Assembly (NCBI RefSeq): GCF_048128805.1 | Contig: NC_136004.1 | Span: 22,151,284 to 22,215,283, forward strand | Direction of reading: 5' to 3' | Length of the DNA: 64,000 nucleotides | Source: Centroberyx gerrardi | Taxonomy: Eukaryota; Chordata; Actinopteri; Beryciformes; Berycidae | Shown here: piece after piece, positions 1 through 34,000 of the stretch | How positions within the stretch are numbered: position 1 is the stretch's first letter | Layout: each line of letters begins with the position of its first letter | Notes under the pieces: model-generated | Database searches by the model: none | Told to the model about the DNA's origin: nothing | What the model saw: only the letters and a program-made list of their open reading frames with translations | Made by a program: the position numbers and the translations under genes

Positions 1-159
1 ACTGTGCACCTAGTCCATAGATAATGCATTTTAATGCACATAGTCTCATTATGTGGCTCTTTTGTAACACAGATGGATGGGATGGGTGGAGGTGGAAAAT
101 CTGGCCTGTGGAAAAGCGGCTAGAGAGAGAAGACACTGATGACTGGTGTATGGTTTCAC

Positions 160-162
<3 letters not shown>

Positions 163-254
<92 letters not shown>
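163..254. repeat. Compound microsatellite (TG)n(AG)n
   Basis: About 17 TG units pass directly into about 29 AG units. Both strands give spurious open frames. Confidence 0.97.
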
Positions 255-256
<2 letters not shown>

Positions 257-657
257 CCATCCATAATAGATGGTTGCAGCTCTGGGTGTGTAAGCCTGAG
301 CCCTGGCCTGTTGCAGTGATACGGCCCTGGGGGAGAAAAGTCAGCATAATTACTTCTTCCTCTCAAAGTCTCTCTCACAAAACATTCATAAACCACGACT
401 ACAATCAGTGAACCTCCATTTTCTCAACCTACAAACCGAACCTGCTCAATGTAGTACAAGGTGTTTATAACTAGTGTCTGTTAAGTCTATAAGTCATCAG
501 TTGTTGAAGGTGTGAAACGCTCTGTAGAAAACATATGAGCCTGGGAGATGTTCGTCACTTTTCAATCATGTAATGACAAGGTAACTGGATGTTTTATGGG
601 AGAACATGTCGTCAGTGTTCTGAAATGCTCCCTACAAACAAACAACCACCCTAACCC

Positions 658-660
<3 letters not shown>

Positions 661-691
<31 letters not shown>

Positions 692-776
692 ATACAGTCG
701 ATACATGAATAAAACACACAGCACAGACAGATGTTCTGAGGACATCCTGCTCATGCACAGACATATGCATGTCAGT

Positions 777-811
<35 letters not shown>
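661..811. repeat. Two (CA)n microsatellites
   Basis: CA runs at 661-689 and 778-811 separated by unique sequence. Confidence 0.95.
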
Positions 812-1324
812 GGCAATGGAAGGCGAACATCGACATGAGCAGGGTGTCCCGTACCAACTCAAGCGTAGATGATATAGACTTAATACTGAGGCTGTTCCCA
901 TAGTGATGAGGATGAGGAGGATGATGATGACAAAGGGGACGTCATCCCTTTGAGTGTTTGACGTCACGTTACGGGGAATTCCCCCACCGACCTCAGCAGC
1001 TACACCTGACGGGATTATGGGATTGCTTGGTAACCCTGGCGATGAGGCAGATCTCCCTGGTGGCAGGCCTTAGTCATCACCTGGGCGGACGATCACCTGG
1101 GAGACACTAAGGAGCTCATCGTGACATCGCGGTGGGAAATGGTGTCAGGGTTGCAGAGAGGGTTTAGGCTGCGAGTCAGTTGCATTATCAGAGCAGAGGT
1201 ATTCCCAGTGGTCCAGTGCTAGTGTGTACTGATGACAGCGCATGTTGGCTTGTTGGATGTAGAATGACTGGGTGGATAGAGTGTCGATTGCCAGGGTTAG
1301 TGCTGCAGTTTGCTCCGACAATTA

Positions 1325-1889
1325 AGGAGGCACCGATCAATTGGCCACCGATCATAATAGACGTTCTAATTAGGTCATCTACGATTGCCTGATCAAAATC
1401 CTGATCAGGAAAGCGGTTGAATGTATTAGCCAGTTTGCAGCAGTCAGCAGAATGTGAGTAGCGTGGGCATGTCGTCCATCTGGCATTGACAGTTCATTTC
1501 AGATGATCAGAGATTAGGAACCAGTTTAATGTATTGGACAGAAGGCAGAGCCTATGCTGCTGCAATGAAAAACTTTTCATGTGCTACCAGTGGCAATAGT
1601 TGAGTAAGCACATCAGTCATCAAGCACACATTAGCATGTAATTACTATGTTTGGATAAAAGCTCAAATTTATTTACACATGGATAGGCCAGCTATGTCAT
1701 GCAGCCATAAGAACAATCTGTTAAACACAGTAGGATATTAGAATTTTAGGGTAGTATTCATGCTTGCTGTGCACTTTTACAAGAGAGTCTGGGTGAAATG
1801 CATCATTTCAATCGGCAATCAGATTGGTTTATCGGCTGATCACACTGTTAAAAAATTGGAATCGGCCCCAGAAAACCGGTGCATCCCTA
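1325..1889. mobile_element. hAT-like MITE remnant
   Basis: The ends are complementary: GGAGGCACCGATC at the left and CCGGTGCATCCCTA at the right. They match the GGGATGCACCGAT termini of small DNA transposons frequent in fish genomes. No ORF. The target-site duplication is not clear. Confidence 0.45.
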
Positions 1890-2050
1890 CAAACAATCCC
1901 TCATAATTTCACTTTTGATAATCTTGGTTCTTTAGCATTACATCCATGGTTACTCTTTTGGAGCGTCACTGGAGAGTTGAACATGTTCAGAAATGTTGCT
2001 TGAACTGTCAAAGATCATCAAAATAACATTTGAATTCTGTTCTAAGATGA

Positions 2051-23600
<21,550 letters not shown>

Positions 23601-26600
23601 CAGTGTACGGACAGCACCTGATTAACTGTTCTTCTTAGTAATGACAGATGATTATTTATAGAATATTTTTTTGGGTTTTGTGGAGTCTGTCTGTGTTTTT
23701 TATACATCTATGTTTATGGTTCCAAAGCGTGCGCTGCTCTCCACCTTGGCCATTCCTCCCCCCTCATCTAAATCGGTCAGCTTCGTTCAGACACGCCCAC
23801 CGGTACTTCTACAAGTTTTTTTGCACTCAGGAAAACTCCTTTCCATTCCCGTTTGTACTGAAGTGGTGTGTGTTTATTTCACTTTTACACCTCCTCTTTT
23901 GCAAGCTTACGTTAGGACTTGGATGAGCAGTTCAGATTCTACTCGATGCTGTTTATACTATATATATATATGATACTTTTCCTTCCCTCCTGCTTCGTCT
24001 CAACCTTGCCTGAAGTTTAGCAGTGTTTTTCTGTGTTTTATCAAGTGCCCATTCTACAGAAGTGGTTATCGTCGTGTTCAAGGAGAATCGGTATCCCGGT
24101 TATGTCATTTCCTCCCCACAGCGAATTAGGAGGCGTGTTAACGCCGTCGTTTCCCAGTGAAAACCTGACGGGGGAACGCCACAGAGATGGAAGCTGCAGC
24201 ACACCGGGGAGCAATGCATGGTGGGACTTTCTGAGACACATTTCTGATGTGGAAGTCTTCCTTGAAAACCTGACTGAAACAAGGCTCAAATCTTAACAGC
24301 CATGATGCTGTCCTAGACCTCTTTTAATTTTTGTATTGTACTGTATGTAAGATGGAGATATTTTCTAGATTTTACTTTTGCTATCCTAGGCTTTGTTTTG
24401 TTAGCGAAGAGATGAGAGAAGCAACTTACGACAACCTTTTGGGAATCATGAAACCACTGGAGAGAAATGTGTCACCGATTTTCAGTGTTTCAGTATCTTC
24501 ACAGCTGGATTGCATTAGGAGCGTATTGAGGTGTTTGCACTTGCTCCAATAGCATTTATACTACTATTCCCATGCCAATATACTCACATTTAGTTAGTCC
24601 TATGAATTGAATGAATTCATAATAACTATTATTTCAGTGGGGGTTTTCACTGGAGAGAAAGCTGAAACTTGTCGTTTTCTGCTTTACTTTCAGTGGAATC
24701 GTTTCTTACTGATGTGGATGAAGCCTTTAAGTTTTATTATTGTTGCCTGCAGTTCTTTTGAACACATCCTGAGACAATGCAATGCTTTGTAGTTGATTTT
24801 AAAAAAAAGCACCTTTTGTTAGAGATTTTGGGTAGTGCTCCGAGTGTACAGAGATAGTAATGGTGTTAAAAAATCACTGGGGAGTTTTTATACCAATGTA
24901 ATGAAAGCTTTTGTTGTTATTTTGGTATTTCTAGCAGGTGCCCTTTTTGTGTGACATACACATAACAACTGCATACCTTCTCTTGATGATCTTGGTGATC
25001 ATATCCATATCTCCTGCTTGTCATACAGTCAAGCCACAGTTTCAGTTGTGCTATATGAATTTATGTTGTTACTGTTTTTTTTTTTCATCAAAACCATGTT
25101 TGTTTTTGCCATCCTAACACTAAACCCAATTGCTGTCTTTGTTTTTGACAAGACAATCAGCTCCGTTGCGTAGTCGTCTGAGAAAGACTATCCTATACGT
25201 AGATACTCTAATGCACTGATATATTCATATATTACCACTTTAATATTTTTACGTTTAACTCGCCAAAACACTCATGCATATTTAAGCTTGAACAATGCTG
25301 TCTTACACCTCAGCCAAGAGTCTCTTCCCTTTTCCACGTTTCTATCATTTTTCCTCGTTGTTACAACTGATGCTATTATTTATTGGTATATTTTTCTATT
25401 CGTTGTGTCTTTTTTGCGATATAAAAGGTGGTACAGTAAATATTTCACTGTAGCATAGACCGCAGTACAGGCTTGCCGGTTACAATACCCAAATATGCTT
25501 TTTTCCTCTCTATGTACATATAATATAGAAAATCAACAAATGTAAAAAAAACTTGAAATACTGAACATGGCTTTTTTAAGAGTGCTTGTTTTAACGATGT
25601 GTCATTTCAAAACTTTTATTTAATCTTTTGATTTTTATTTAATCTTTGATTTTGTGCCAAGATTTTTTTCTTTTTTTTCATCCTCACCCAATGCCCTTAC
25701 CTGTAATACAATTTTCTGGTTTTATCGCTGTTTACAAACATATATTTATTGTGCTGTATATACTATATAATTATTATTGTTATTATTATTATCATAATGC
25801 CGTTTGTTGTAAATGATTGATTCTTATCATCCCTTTTGGTGATGGTGTGGCTGTATTATGTACCTCTTGTTGAGAGAATGTTTATTACACATGCTTCTTC
25901 AGTGTAAAATGATCCATCGATATGTTGCTTATCTGAGAACTAGCTCAGTGAAGAGAGGGGGAAAGCCAAATTGTTTTTTAAAAAGAAGCTGTTCCTTGGC
26001 CCATGGGCTGTGCCTTAAATTCAACGCATGTCATATAATTTAGTCTTTTATTTTTCCCTTTATTTTCTAGTTCTCCTCTTTTGCTGCATTAGGGAATCTG
26101 TTGGCTTGGGTTGTCCTGATCTGCTGTTGGCATGGGGGAGGAGAGGAACAGGAATTTGAAAATGTTGCCTTTTTTTTTTTTTTTTTTTAACTTTCACAGC
26201 CAAACACAAGTTTCTTTTGTGAGTTATCAAAAATGTGGCTCTTGGTATAAAACATATTGTCAATGCAGAGGTGAAGTTTGTAGAGATTCAGGTCAACCGC
26301 AAGTCAAAGATTTACTACTTGAGTGCTGTGTGGCCTATAGCTGGATGTCTGACAGTTGTCTTCGCTGTAGTCCTGGGTCTGAACAGCTCGCACCTCCCTG
26401 ACGCCCGACCACTACACTCAGATATGAAACAACCCGGCAGGCGTAAACGATGTGGCAGTAGCTCTCCTGTGTCTAGGCGGAGCTGCTGTGGCGTCGTCCG
26501 CACCCGTCTCGATTGTATCAGCTCTACACACACTGAAGGGGCGTCACAGGAGCGTTAAGTTGCTTTCTCGCCCGCGGCCTGTGAAGCACCGAGGCTTAGA

Positions 26601-27200
26601 GACACATCTGCATGTTCAGCCACTGCTGCATTAATTATGGCTGGAACACTGACGGTGTGTCGCGTATCTATGCTTGGCCCACACTTCCACTCATATTACT
26701 TGCAATATCCAAAACCACTGACATCTTTCTGCCTGGACAGGAGAGGTTTAGTATTTATATAGTGAGGGGGAAGTAGGGGTGGGGGTCGGGGGGTTTGGGG
26801 GGTGGGGTGTGGGGTGTGTGCATCATTGTCCCATGATGGGGGACTCTTATTTTGACACACATACTGTAGATTCTAAACAGCCCTGGACCAATGGAAACAG
26901 TGGGTTCTTTTCTCATTATGTGTTCTATTTTTTTATGGTATGAAAGGAATACACAAACTGTAACTTAAAAAAAAAAAAGGTCTTCAGGACAATTATTTTT
27001 TGGGTTATGTCTTTAGAATGCCAACTTGTCTGGAAGTTTCACAGGACAATTAAAAGGTTATTTTAATGGATTCCTTGTTAATTGCAGTCTATTGGATAGC
27101 ACTGTAGATCATACAACTTTATGTAAAAAACAAATAAAACGAATGAAAAAAATGTTTTTATATGCAATGGATTAAATAAAAGCATGGGTTGATTCTGCCT
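23601..27200 (+). other. pde4d: pde4d 3' untranslated region (inferred)
   Basis: About 3.6 kb of AT-rich sequence after the stop, with no recognisable transposon and no coding potential. It includes a CAT/ATT-rich stretch near 25760-25860 and a very G-rich block at 26766-26815. AATAAA signals at 27133-27138 and 27175-27180 are plausible 3' ends, followed by an A-run at 27251-27266. Mammalian PDE4D also has a long 3' UTR. The exact end is inferred. Confidence 0.6.
27133..27180 (+). terminator. pde4d: Candidate pde4d poly(A) signals
   Basis: Two AATAAA hexamers, at 27133-27138 and 27175-27180, lie at the end of the repeat-poor region downstream of pde4d. They come just before the sequence becomes transposon-bearing. 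A T/GT-rich stretch follows the second one (27200-27230). Confidence 0.5.
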
Positions 27201-27542
27201 ACTCACTGGGTTCTTCTCTTTTATTATTTCACAGGATAATATACAGTACTAAAAAAAAAAAAAAAAGACTACAGATTGAGGGAAGTTGGACAAAATCTGG
27301 TCTGATTCCAGTTTCTTTATTAAGCATTTTATAATAAAAAAAATACCTCATAGACTGGTTTGTAGAGGGTATCTGCTGCATGGGGATTTTAGCTGTTCTG
27401 CTCTATCAAAAGCGTTCATTTATCCAAGGCTGCATCAGTGATTTGATATGCATACAACTTGCAAAAATTCATACTCATTCATAAAACATCACGAAGTAAT
27501 CACACAGAAAGTGAAAAAAAAGGGTTAGGGTTGAGGAGTCAT

Positions 27543-27643
27543 GCAGGTTTTTGTTCCTCCCTGCTGGTTAATGCATACACCTGTTTCTACCTGGCACCAG
27601 GTGCTGCTCATTAACTATCAGGGAGAAACAAAACTCTGCAGGA
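27543..27643. repeat. Foldback interspersed repeat
   Basis: Imperfect inverted arms at about 27543-27575 (GCAGGTTTTTGTTCCTCCCT) and 27608-27643 (AGGGAGAAACAAAACTCTGC), followed by ACCGGTCCTCCAGGACC. The motif recurs in fish repeats. It lies between the convergent genes pde4d and rab3c. Confidence 0.55.
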
Positions 27644-27789
27644 CACCGGTCCTCCAGGACCAGAATTGACTACCTAGGAGTTTGTAATCCATGAAAATGC
27701 AACTGAAATCAGATTGCACACTTTTTAACAATGTACGCAGAGCCAGTTAATGTTGCTTTATTTTGTAACCTAATTACATAATCCTCCCC

Positions 27790-27935
27790 CAAACCCGACC
27801 CCATACCTGAACCAGGGTTGGTATCCTGCGTATCCCCCAACACACACATGCTGGACACATGTTCACTTATTGAACTTACGTAAGTCCTTCTGGATAAGAG
27901 CGTATGCTAAATGCCTAAATTGTAAAACTGTAATA
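27790..27935. repeat. SINE/LINE-tail-like fragment
   Basis: Ends with AAGTCCTTCTGGATAAGAGC and TGCTAAATGCCTAAATTGTA. This tail is common to many fish SINEs and related elements. The 5' boundary is uncertain. Confidence 0.5.
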
Positions 27936-27988
27936 ACACACCACATGTAGACACATAAGGACAAGTTGCATTGGGACACATGGGAAAT

Positions 27989-28128
27989 GAATGCAGATCA
28001 CAGCCTTGTGGCCTTGTCCTCCATTCTAACTCAACAGCGTCATCTTCTGTTCAGCTCAGTCAACAGTTTAGTATTACTAACAGTACTGTCAAGTAAGAAG
28101 ACAAGGCTACATGGCTGTGATCTGCATT
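27989..28128. repeat. Inverted repeat with 29-bp arms
   Basis: Arms 27989-28017 and 28100-28128 share ATGCAGATCACAGCC and its complement GGCTGTGATCTGCAT, extended by GGCCTTGTC / GACAAGGCT with a few mismatches. The loop is about 82 bp. Confidence 0.75.
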
Positions 28129-28599
28129 TATTTGCCACATCACCTCTGTCTGTCATGGTGTCATGTCTGCATTTTCCTGAAAACTCATTGCCAGTAGTGG
28201 ATAGTAGGTAGAAGGTGCAATAAATAGAGAGATATATAGAAATATGGTACACAATGATAATACTATCAATTGTTAACTCATATCGTATTCTGCCATTATG
28301 TTGCCATCTTCACAACAGTATAGTATTAGGTTTTTACACTTTGGTGTATAAATCTTGTACACTTGACCCACTAAAATGTGAGGTTTTATATGAGCCACAG
28401 CATCCCTGGTGTTGTGATGAATAGTGCAACATTACTCAGTCCCTCCTGCAGGTGGTGCACATCCTCAGGAAATGGAACTAGGCCTGGGCTGCATCATCAA
28501 CACAGAGCGATGCTAACCAGACAGCAGGCCGGGGTTAGAGGCAGGCGACCACTGAATCCCCCTCCCCTCAGCACAAGAAGATGCCAAAGACAAAACAGA

Positions 28600-31073
28600 G
28601 ACCCACTGATAGAATTTGTTTTATTTCCTATAATCTCAAAAACATACTTTTTACTTTGCTTGCACTCCAAGAAACAAATATATTCAGTCCTATGTCAAGT
28701 CATAGTTTTCCTAAAATGAGATTTGACCAGAGCGGCTGTTTTGGCCTCTGAATAGCCACGTTATTTACTTTTCTTCTAATAAATGCTGCTCCGAATCTTG
28801 ACTTGAGATCAATACAATAATTTATTTCATGGCTATTAGCATAAAATAATAATATCACACATGTACACAGATGCACACGCACGAAGCACGTGTACACACA
28901 TAGCCTATGCGCACACACAAGAGTCTTTGAAATAGTTTTGTGTATCCCTTACTTTGAATTACATCAGTAGGCCTACGGCATATGGCATGGACTAAGTTAT
29001 TTCCCTGACTATCTTTCACAACAACACTGCATTTTGACATGATAATACAAGTTCAATCAACAACCAACAGTTAGCAGGAACGGCATACAGTACGTGAATA
29101 CATTTGTACAAAAGGTACACACAAACAATACACTATATGTACTTTCTGTGATCACCATGGCACATACACACACACGCACGCGCACACTAAATCACACACT
29201 CGGTGGCTGCAGTTACTGAATGAGGCACACACTCCTTTTTTTTTTAGAGATTGTACATTGTACAGTGCCATTCTGCCCAACATCAGCATTTGACCAAACT
29301 GTCACTCACATACTGCAGATATAGTTATTGTACTTGGGGATAGGAGAAACTATGTACAGGGATTAATTCATAAAATATTGCACTTATTGGCCCATTGCAT
29401 TTCACAGCAAGTGCTATGACAATGCTCCTAAATCTGTAACACAGAGTGATATATACACAGTCTTAGAATATAAATCTACATAGATAAGTCAGTATTGACT
29501 TCATGCAATTTTTTGGAACTTTCATTTAGCTATGCAAAAAAAAAAAGAAAAAAAAAGAACAACTAACAATGCGAAATGGATAGCTATGTTTTTGGCACAA
29601 CTGTGTTTTATGAAATGCAGGTGCTCCAGAGAACCCACAGGCTTTCTGGATTTTAAAATAGGCAAGTATTTTTTTTATAATATATGGACTTAAGTTATTA
29701 TTAAGACCACTATATGCCTGCTAGGGGAATCTTTTGTGTTGAGTTCGCAGTCCAACTATGTCTATGATGCTATGATGCTTCCTAAAGCAACTCAATGAGG
29801 TGGAAAAAAAAAACATCTTTTTTTTTTTTTTTTTTTAAGAGGGACTTCATTTTATACCAGGAACATGAAATATTGGCATGCTGAAAATTAAACAATATCT
29901 TAATATATGGCTGTTTATTCCATGCCACAGCTGATCATTAGTATTCTGCTCTATATCATACACTGTACTGTATTTACTGGAGATGTTGGATCAGTGCTAT
30001 CATACGGGGGTGGGGGTGGCTGGGGGTAACAGTAAAAGTGATGATTCTTTTGGGTAAGGCTTAGTACTAGAGGGCCTGGGTTAAAACAGCACAGATGATT
30101 GACTTTTTGGCAGCATGCTCATCGCATCGCACTATAAAGGGTCATCTTAGAGGCTAAGCACAAATAACTAGTCGCTTTTAAGATTTACAGATATACTCAT
30201 CAGAGGAATCACACATCTACAGACAGTAAAACATGTGTTATAGTACTCACATCAACATTATACATACTGGATTCATTCCGAAAGTAAGCAAGACGAGGGA
30301 ACTTACAGAGGCCGTGTTGGAGATGCTAAAAGGCCACTTTTTTATCCAAGGTAGATGATTTTTAGTTAACAAAAATGCACACATCTATGACTCAAACAGA
30401 ATACTCACACTCATGCAAACCCACGCTCACTGTACAAACAGCCACGCCATAGCCACACATTCATTACACAAGCACGCTGCGCAAAAGAAAGCCGCTACAT
30501 CCTATACAGTGCACTAAATCATAGATTTGGCAGCTTTAGGAGATAAAATAGACCTATAAAAGGAAAACACATATTGTACAAACAAAATTAAAAGAGATAA
30601 CTGAAATATGAAACTAAAGCACTGATTGACTGACTCTATCCCTCATTTTATTATTATTCTAAGACTTAAAGATTTTAAAGTTCTTTAAGATTAACTGTAC
30701 AGCATGACTATGGACTATGTACTAAAACTAAGTCTTATCCAGCATTATCAAAGATACTTGGTTTACAAGCATATTAACTAGTGGAGGAATGGGATGACTG
30801 TGGTGTCTCTAACAGTGTATCCTAGATATCCTGTAATATTACACATTTTACAATAGCCGTGTCTGTACGTCCATTTGTCTGATTATTTGCTTGATATATG
30901 GTGATAAAAGTTGTGAGATAATACATCTGAATTTTGTAAGTCTACTACTAAACAAGGTGTGAATTCTAGTCCAGAGAAAGCAGCACTAGCAGGAGGGATA
31001 ATGCTGCCCGAGAACAAAACTCTACCACCCTACGGCATCGGAGCTGCCCTCCCTTCGCCCCTGATGCTGACCA
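28600..31073 (-). other. rab3c: rab3c 3' untranslated region (inferred)
   Basis: About 2.4 kb after the stop, AT-rich and free of recognisable transposons. It includes A/T homopolymers near 29540-29565 and 29807-29836. AATAAA on the - strand occurs at 28821-28826 and 28620-28625, and either could be the 3' end. Transcription converges with pde4d. Confidence 0.5.
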
Positions 31074-34000
31074 CTAACAGTTGCACCCGGGCTGCTGGAG
31101 GGGCGGAGCGCTGTCTGTGAGTTTGGCAGTGGGGGCGCCCGTGGTGACGGCCGGGTCCGTGTCCAAGCTCTCGGACATCTTGTCGCAAATGAGGTCGACG
31201 AGGCGCTCAAAGGTCTGCTTCACGTTGATGTTGTCCTTGGCACTCGTCTCGAAGAACTCAAAGCCTTGGCGAGAGGAGGAGAAATTAAGAGATAGAGAAC
31301 ATGAAGAGGCAGGGAGAGGCAGAGATATAGAGAGAATGAGTTAGATACAGAAGATTACACGCACATTCATAGTACATATTCAGCAAAATCTTTGACAGTT
31401 ACTGTGGTCTGCTGCTTCTGGACAGAGGATGCAAACAAAGCTGCTTCTACTGAGCAGTATTGCTGCTTAATTTAATTTCAAACAGGCAATTTATGTACTC
31501 CCGTTACTATAATTGAGTAGCTTTTTTGTGTACTTGTAGTCAGTATTTTTAGTTTTACTTAAGTATGTTTTGACTGACGTATTGTACTTTGCTACATTTT
31601 AAATCACATCCATAACAGAGTACACATTTTGTAGACTCTCCATAAGCATCATGTCAGAAACTGGCCAACTGTGGAGCCGTTAGTAGTGAACGGTCAGTCA
31701 GCAGAGAAGAGAAGAGAAATGTGGCTTTACTCTGTTTATGCACTTTATTTTGTAGTTTCCAGTTTTCCCATTTTCCATTTAAAAGAATCTAGCTTGAACT
31801 CTGTCCTCTCGTGCTTTTAGAATCGCAGGGGAAAGATCACATCTAACAATGTTCCCTTTTCTAAGTGTATTTTAAATGAGCTACTTTTTACTTTTACCTA
31901 AGCAAATTTCTACAGCAGTAATTTCACTTCAACTTGAGTAAAATATGAGCCAAGTAACAGTACTTCTACTTGAGCAGGACTTTCTAGTACTCTTTCCACC
32001 ACTGCTAAGTGGCAAGTGGGAAAAAAAAGTAAACACCAAAATGTCATGTTTTATTGTGATAGCAGCGATGTCATGATGCCACCAAATTTTAAATTTTAAA
32101 CAATGGGGTGAATGCTGCTTCAAAGACTTACCCAGCTGTTCTGCCAGCAGCCTGCCACTATCCACGGAGACCACTCTCTCCTCTTCCATATCACACTTAT
32201 TCCCAGCCAGCACCACCTGTGCATTGTCCCACGAGTAGGTTTTTATCTGGGTCGACCTGCACAAGATCACATACAGTAGAGACAGAAGAAAATGCAACAC
32301 AATCAAATCAACGTTGCAGCTATGTGAAAAACATTTTTGTTCCAATTATTTTGTGCCAATACATTTTTTTATTGGACATGAGATTGATATGAGACATGGG
32401 AGACAGAATGACATGGTGCAAAGGTTGTGCGCCGCTTGCTGCTCACTCACAAATAGTGATTCAATCCTTATGCCACATTTCATTCGGCATTTATGTAATA
32501 CTTGGTGACAACAGTGGAAAAGTGTGTCATTTTATTGAGTTCAAAATAAAAGCCCTCTAGCAGCTGCCATTGTGAAGTGAAAATATGCAATGGAAATTAC
32601 TGTCATGTAGCTTCTTTCAGCTGTTATGTGCTGTTTGTCATACCCACCACTCCTTTATTGTACACTCTTCCATGTACTTTTCATCCTTTTCTGTAGATTT
32701 CTGCTCACAGTCCAAGTTCTACTGTTTAACTAACTACCTCACTAACTCATTAATGTTAGCTCACATAGCTATACAGAAGATGCACACACCTTGCAAATGA
32801 GCAATTTGAGTTTTGTTTCTTTAGTCTTTAAAGCACAGGTTATGTTTCCTTTTTTCTACCTTTTTCTTACACAGATTGATTTTACAGTATCTTATTCAGG
32901 CATGAGAAAGAACATGTACTTGTGGTCATAACACCCAAATTGAGACACATTTTAATGTCTAACTCCAAAGTATGCTTTTTCAGCTAAAAATGGCACATGG
33001 CAGGAGGACATTTATTACATGAATACCTAATGAAAGCTGTCATGTAGCTGTTATGAAGCTATTCAGGGTTTATAAAATGTGCTACAAACTGATATTCACA
33101 TAAAGTGATATCATACTGTATCCTATCATATCCTATCCTATCAATTTGATACTACTTTCTATTATGTCTACTATGAATTCACAAGATACAGATTTATGCC
33201 AGCCTAAAAACAGTGGGTAAACTCCACAAATAAAAAGGTGGGTAGACTGAGTTTAGGCGGGTTTATCCTCCACTACATCCCTGATTACAAGTATATATTA
33301 TGAGACAAAACATGTTTATTTATAGTGTGATGCATGTAAACCTCCCAGCAGCATGACAAAGTCTGAAACAAGCAAGCAATTTCAACATTCAGATTTATGA
33401 GAAACTGAAGTCATTGAGGTGCTTCTGCATGTTGCTCCTCCAAACACAATTTGGGAAAGGATTTAAGGAATAAATCTCTCCTATGGTGGTGCAGTTTGAC
33501 TGAAACTAGGGCACCTAACACACCACCGGCTGAACACAGGAACGAGAGAGCGAGCGAAAAAGAAAGACAGATTGAGAGGGAGAGAGAGAGGGCAGTGTGA
33601 TGTTGGCACGCCTTCTCCCTCTGTCCAGCTCTGACTTATTATATGGGTTCAGATGTGGGTCATTTCAAATCCAACTGCTGATAATATTCGCTCTGACAGA
33701 AAACCAAGTTCAAAGACATCGCCGCTCTGAGCTGGTGTCTGTATCTTGCAGAGTTACATATGCAGTGTTTAGGTCTGTATTTACAAATGATTTCAATACA
33801 GTTTTGTCTCTGGAGCGTAGAGGACAGAGGAAAAAAGGGGAAAGGAAAATATGCTATGGCAACGTTGCTGTAATACAACTAATTGTGTATGACGCTATTT
33901 TACATTAATTTGCATTAAAAAGGTTTTGTTTTTTTTTACTCTTTTACATTTGGTGTCAGCATTACAATATTTTCCTGTTTTCTGTCTTTGTCACAGACAG

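Larger units (their letters stand above)
27200..28600. other. Intergenic region between convergent pde4d and rab3c
   Basis: Contains an A-run (27251-27266), a foldback repeat, a SINE-like fragment and a separate 29-bp inverted repeat (27989-28128). No coding potential recognised. The true 3' ends of both genes could extend into it. Confidence 0.6.

Noticed and set aside
49..396. Open frames of Ser-Leu, His-Thr, Arg-Glu or Cys-Val repeats (also near 5500-5780, 13213-13832, 41390-41754, 52333-52569)
   Set aside because: They translate dinucleotide microsatellites and recur on both strands.
26132..26634. Open frames in the pde4d 3' UTR (about 26130-26634)
   Set aside because: Several short competing frames on both strands, starting at a T-run, with no conserved domain.
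32108..32392. Plus-strand open frame over rab3c exon 4
   Set aside because: It is the antisense shadow of the GTPase exon 32132-32256.
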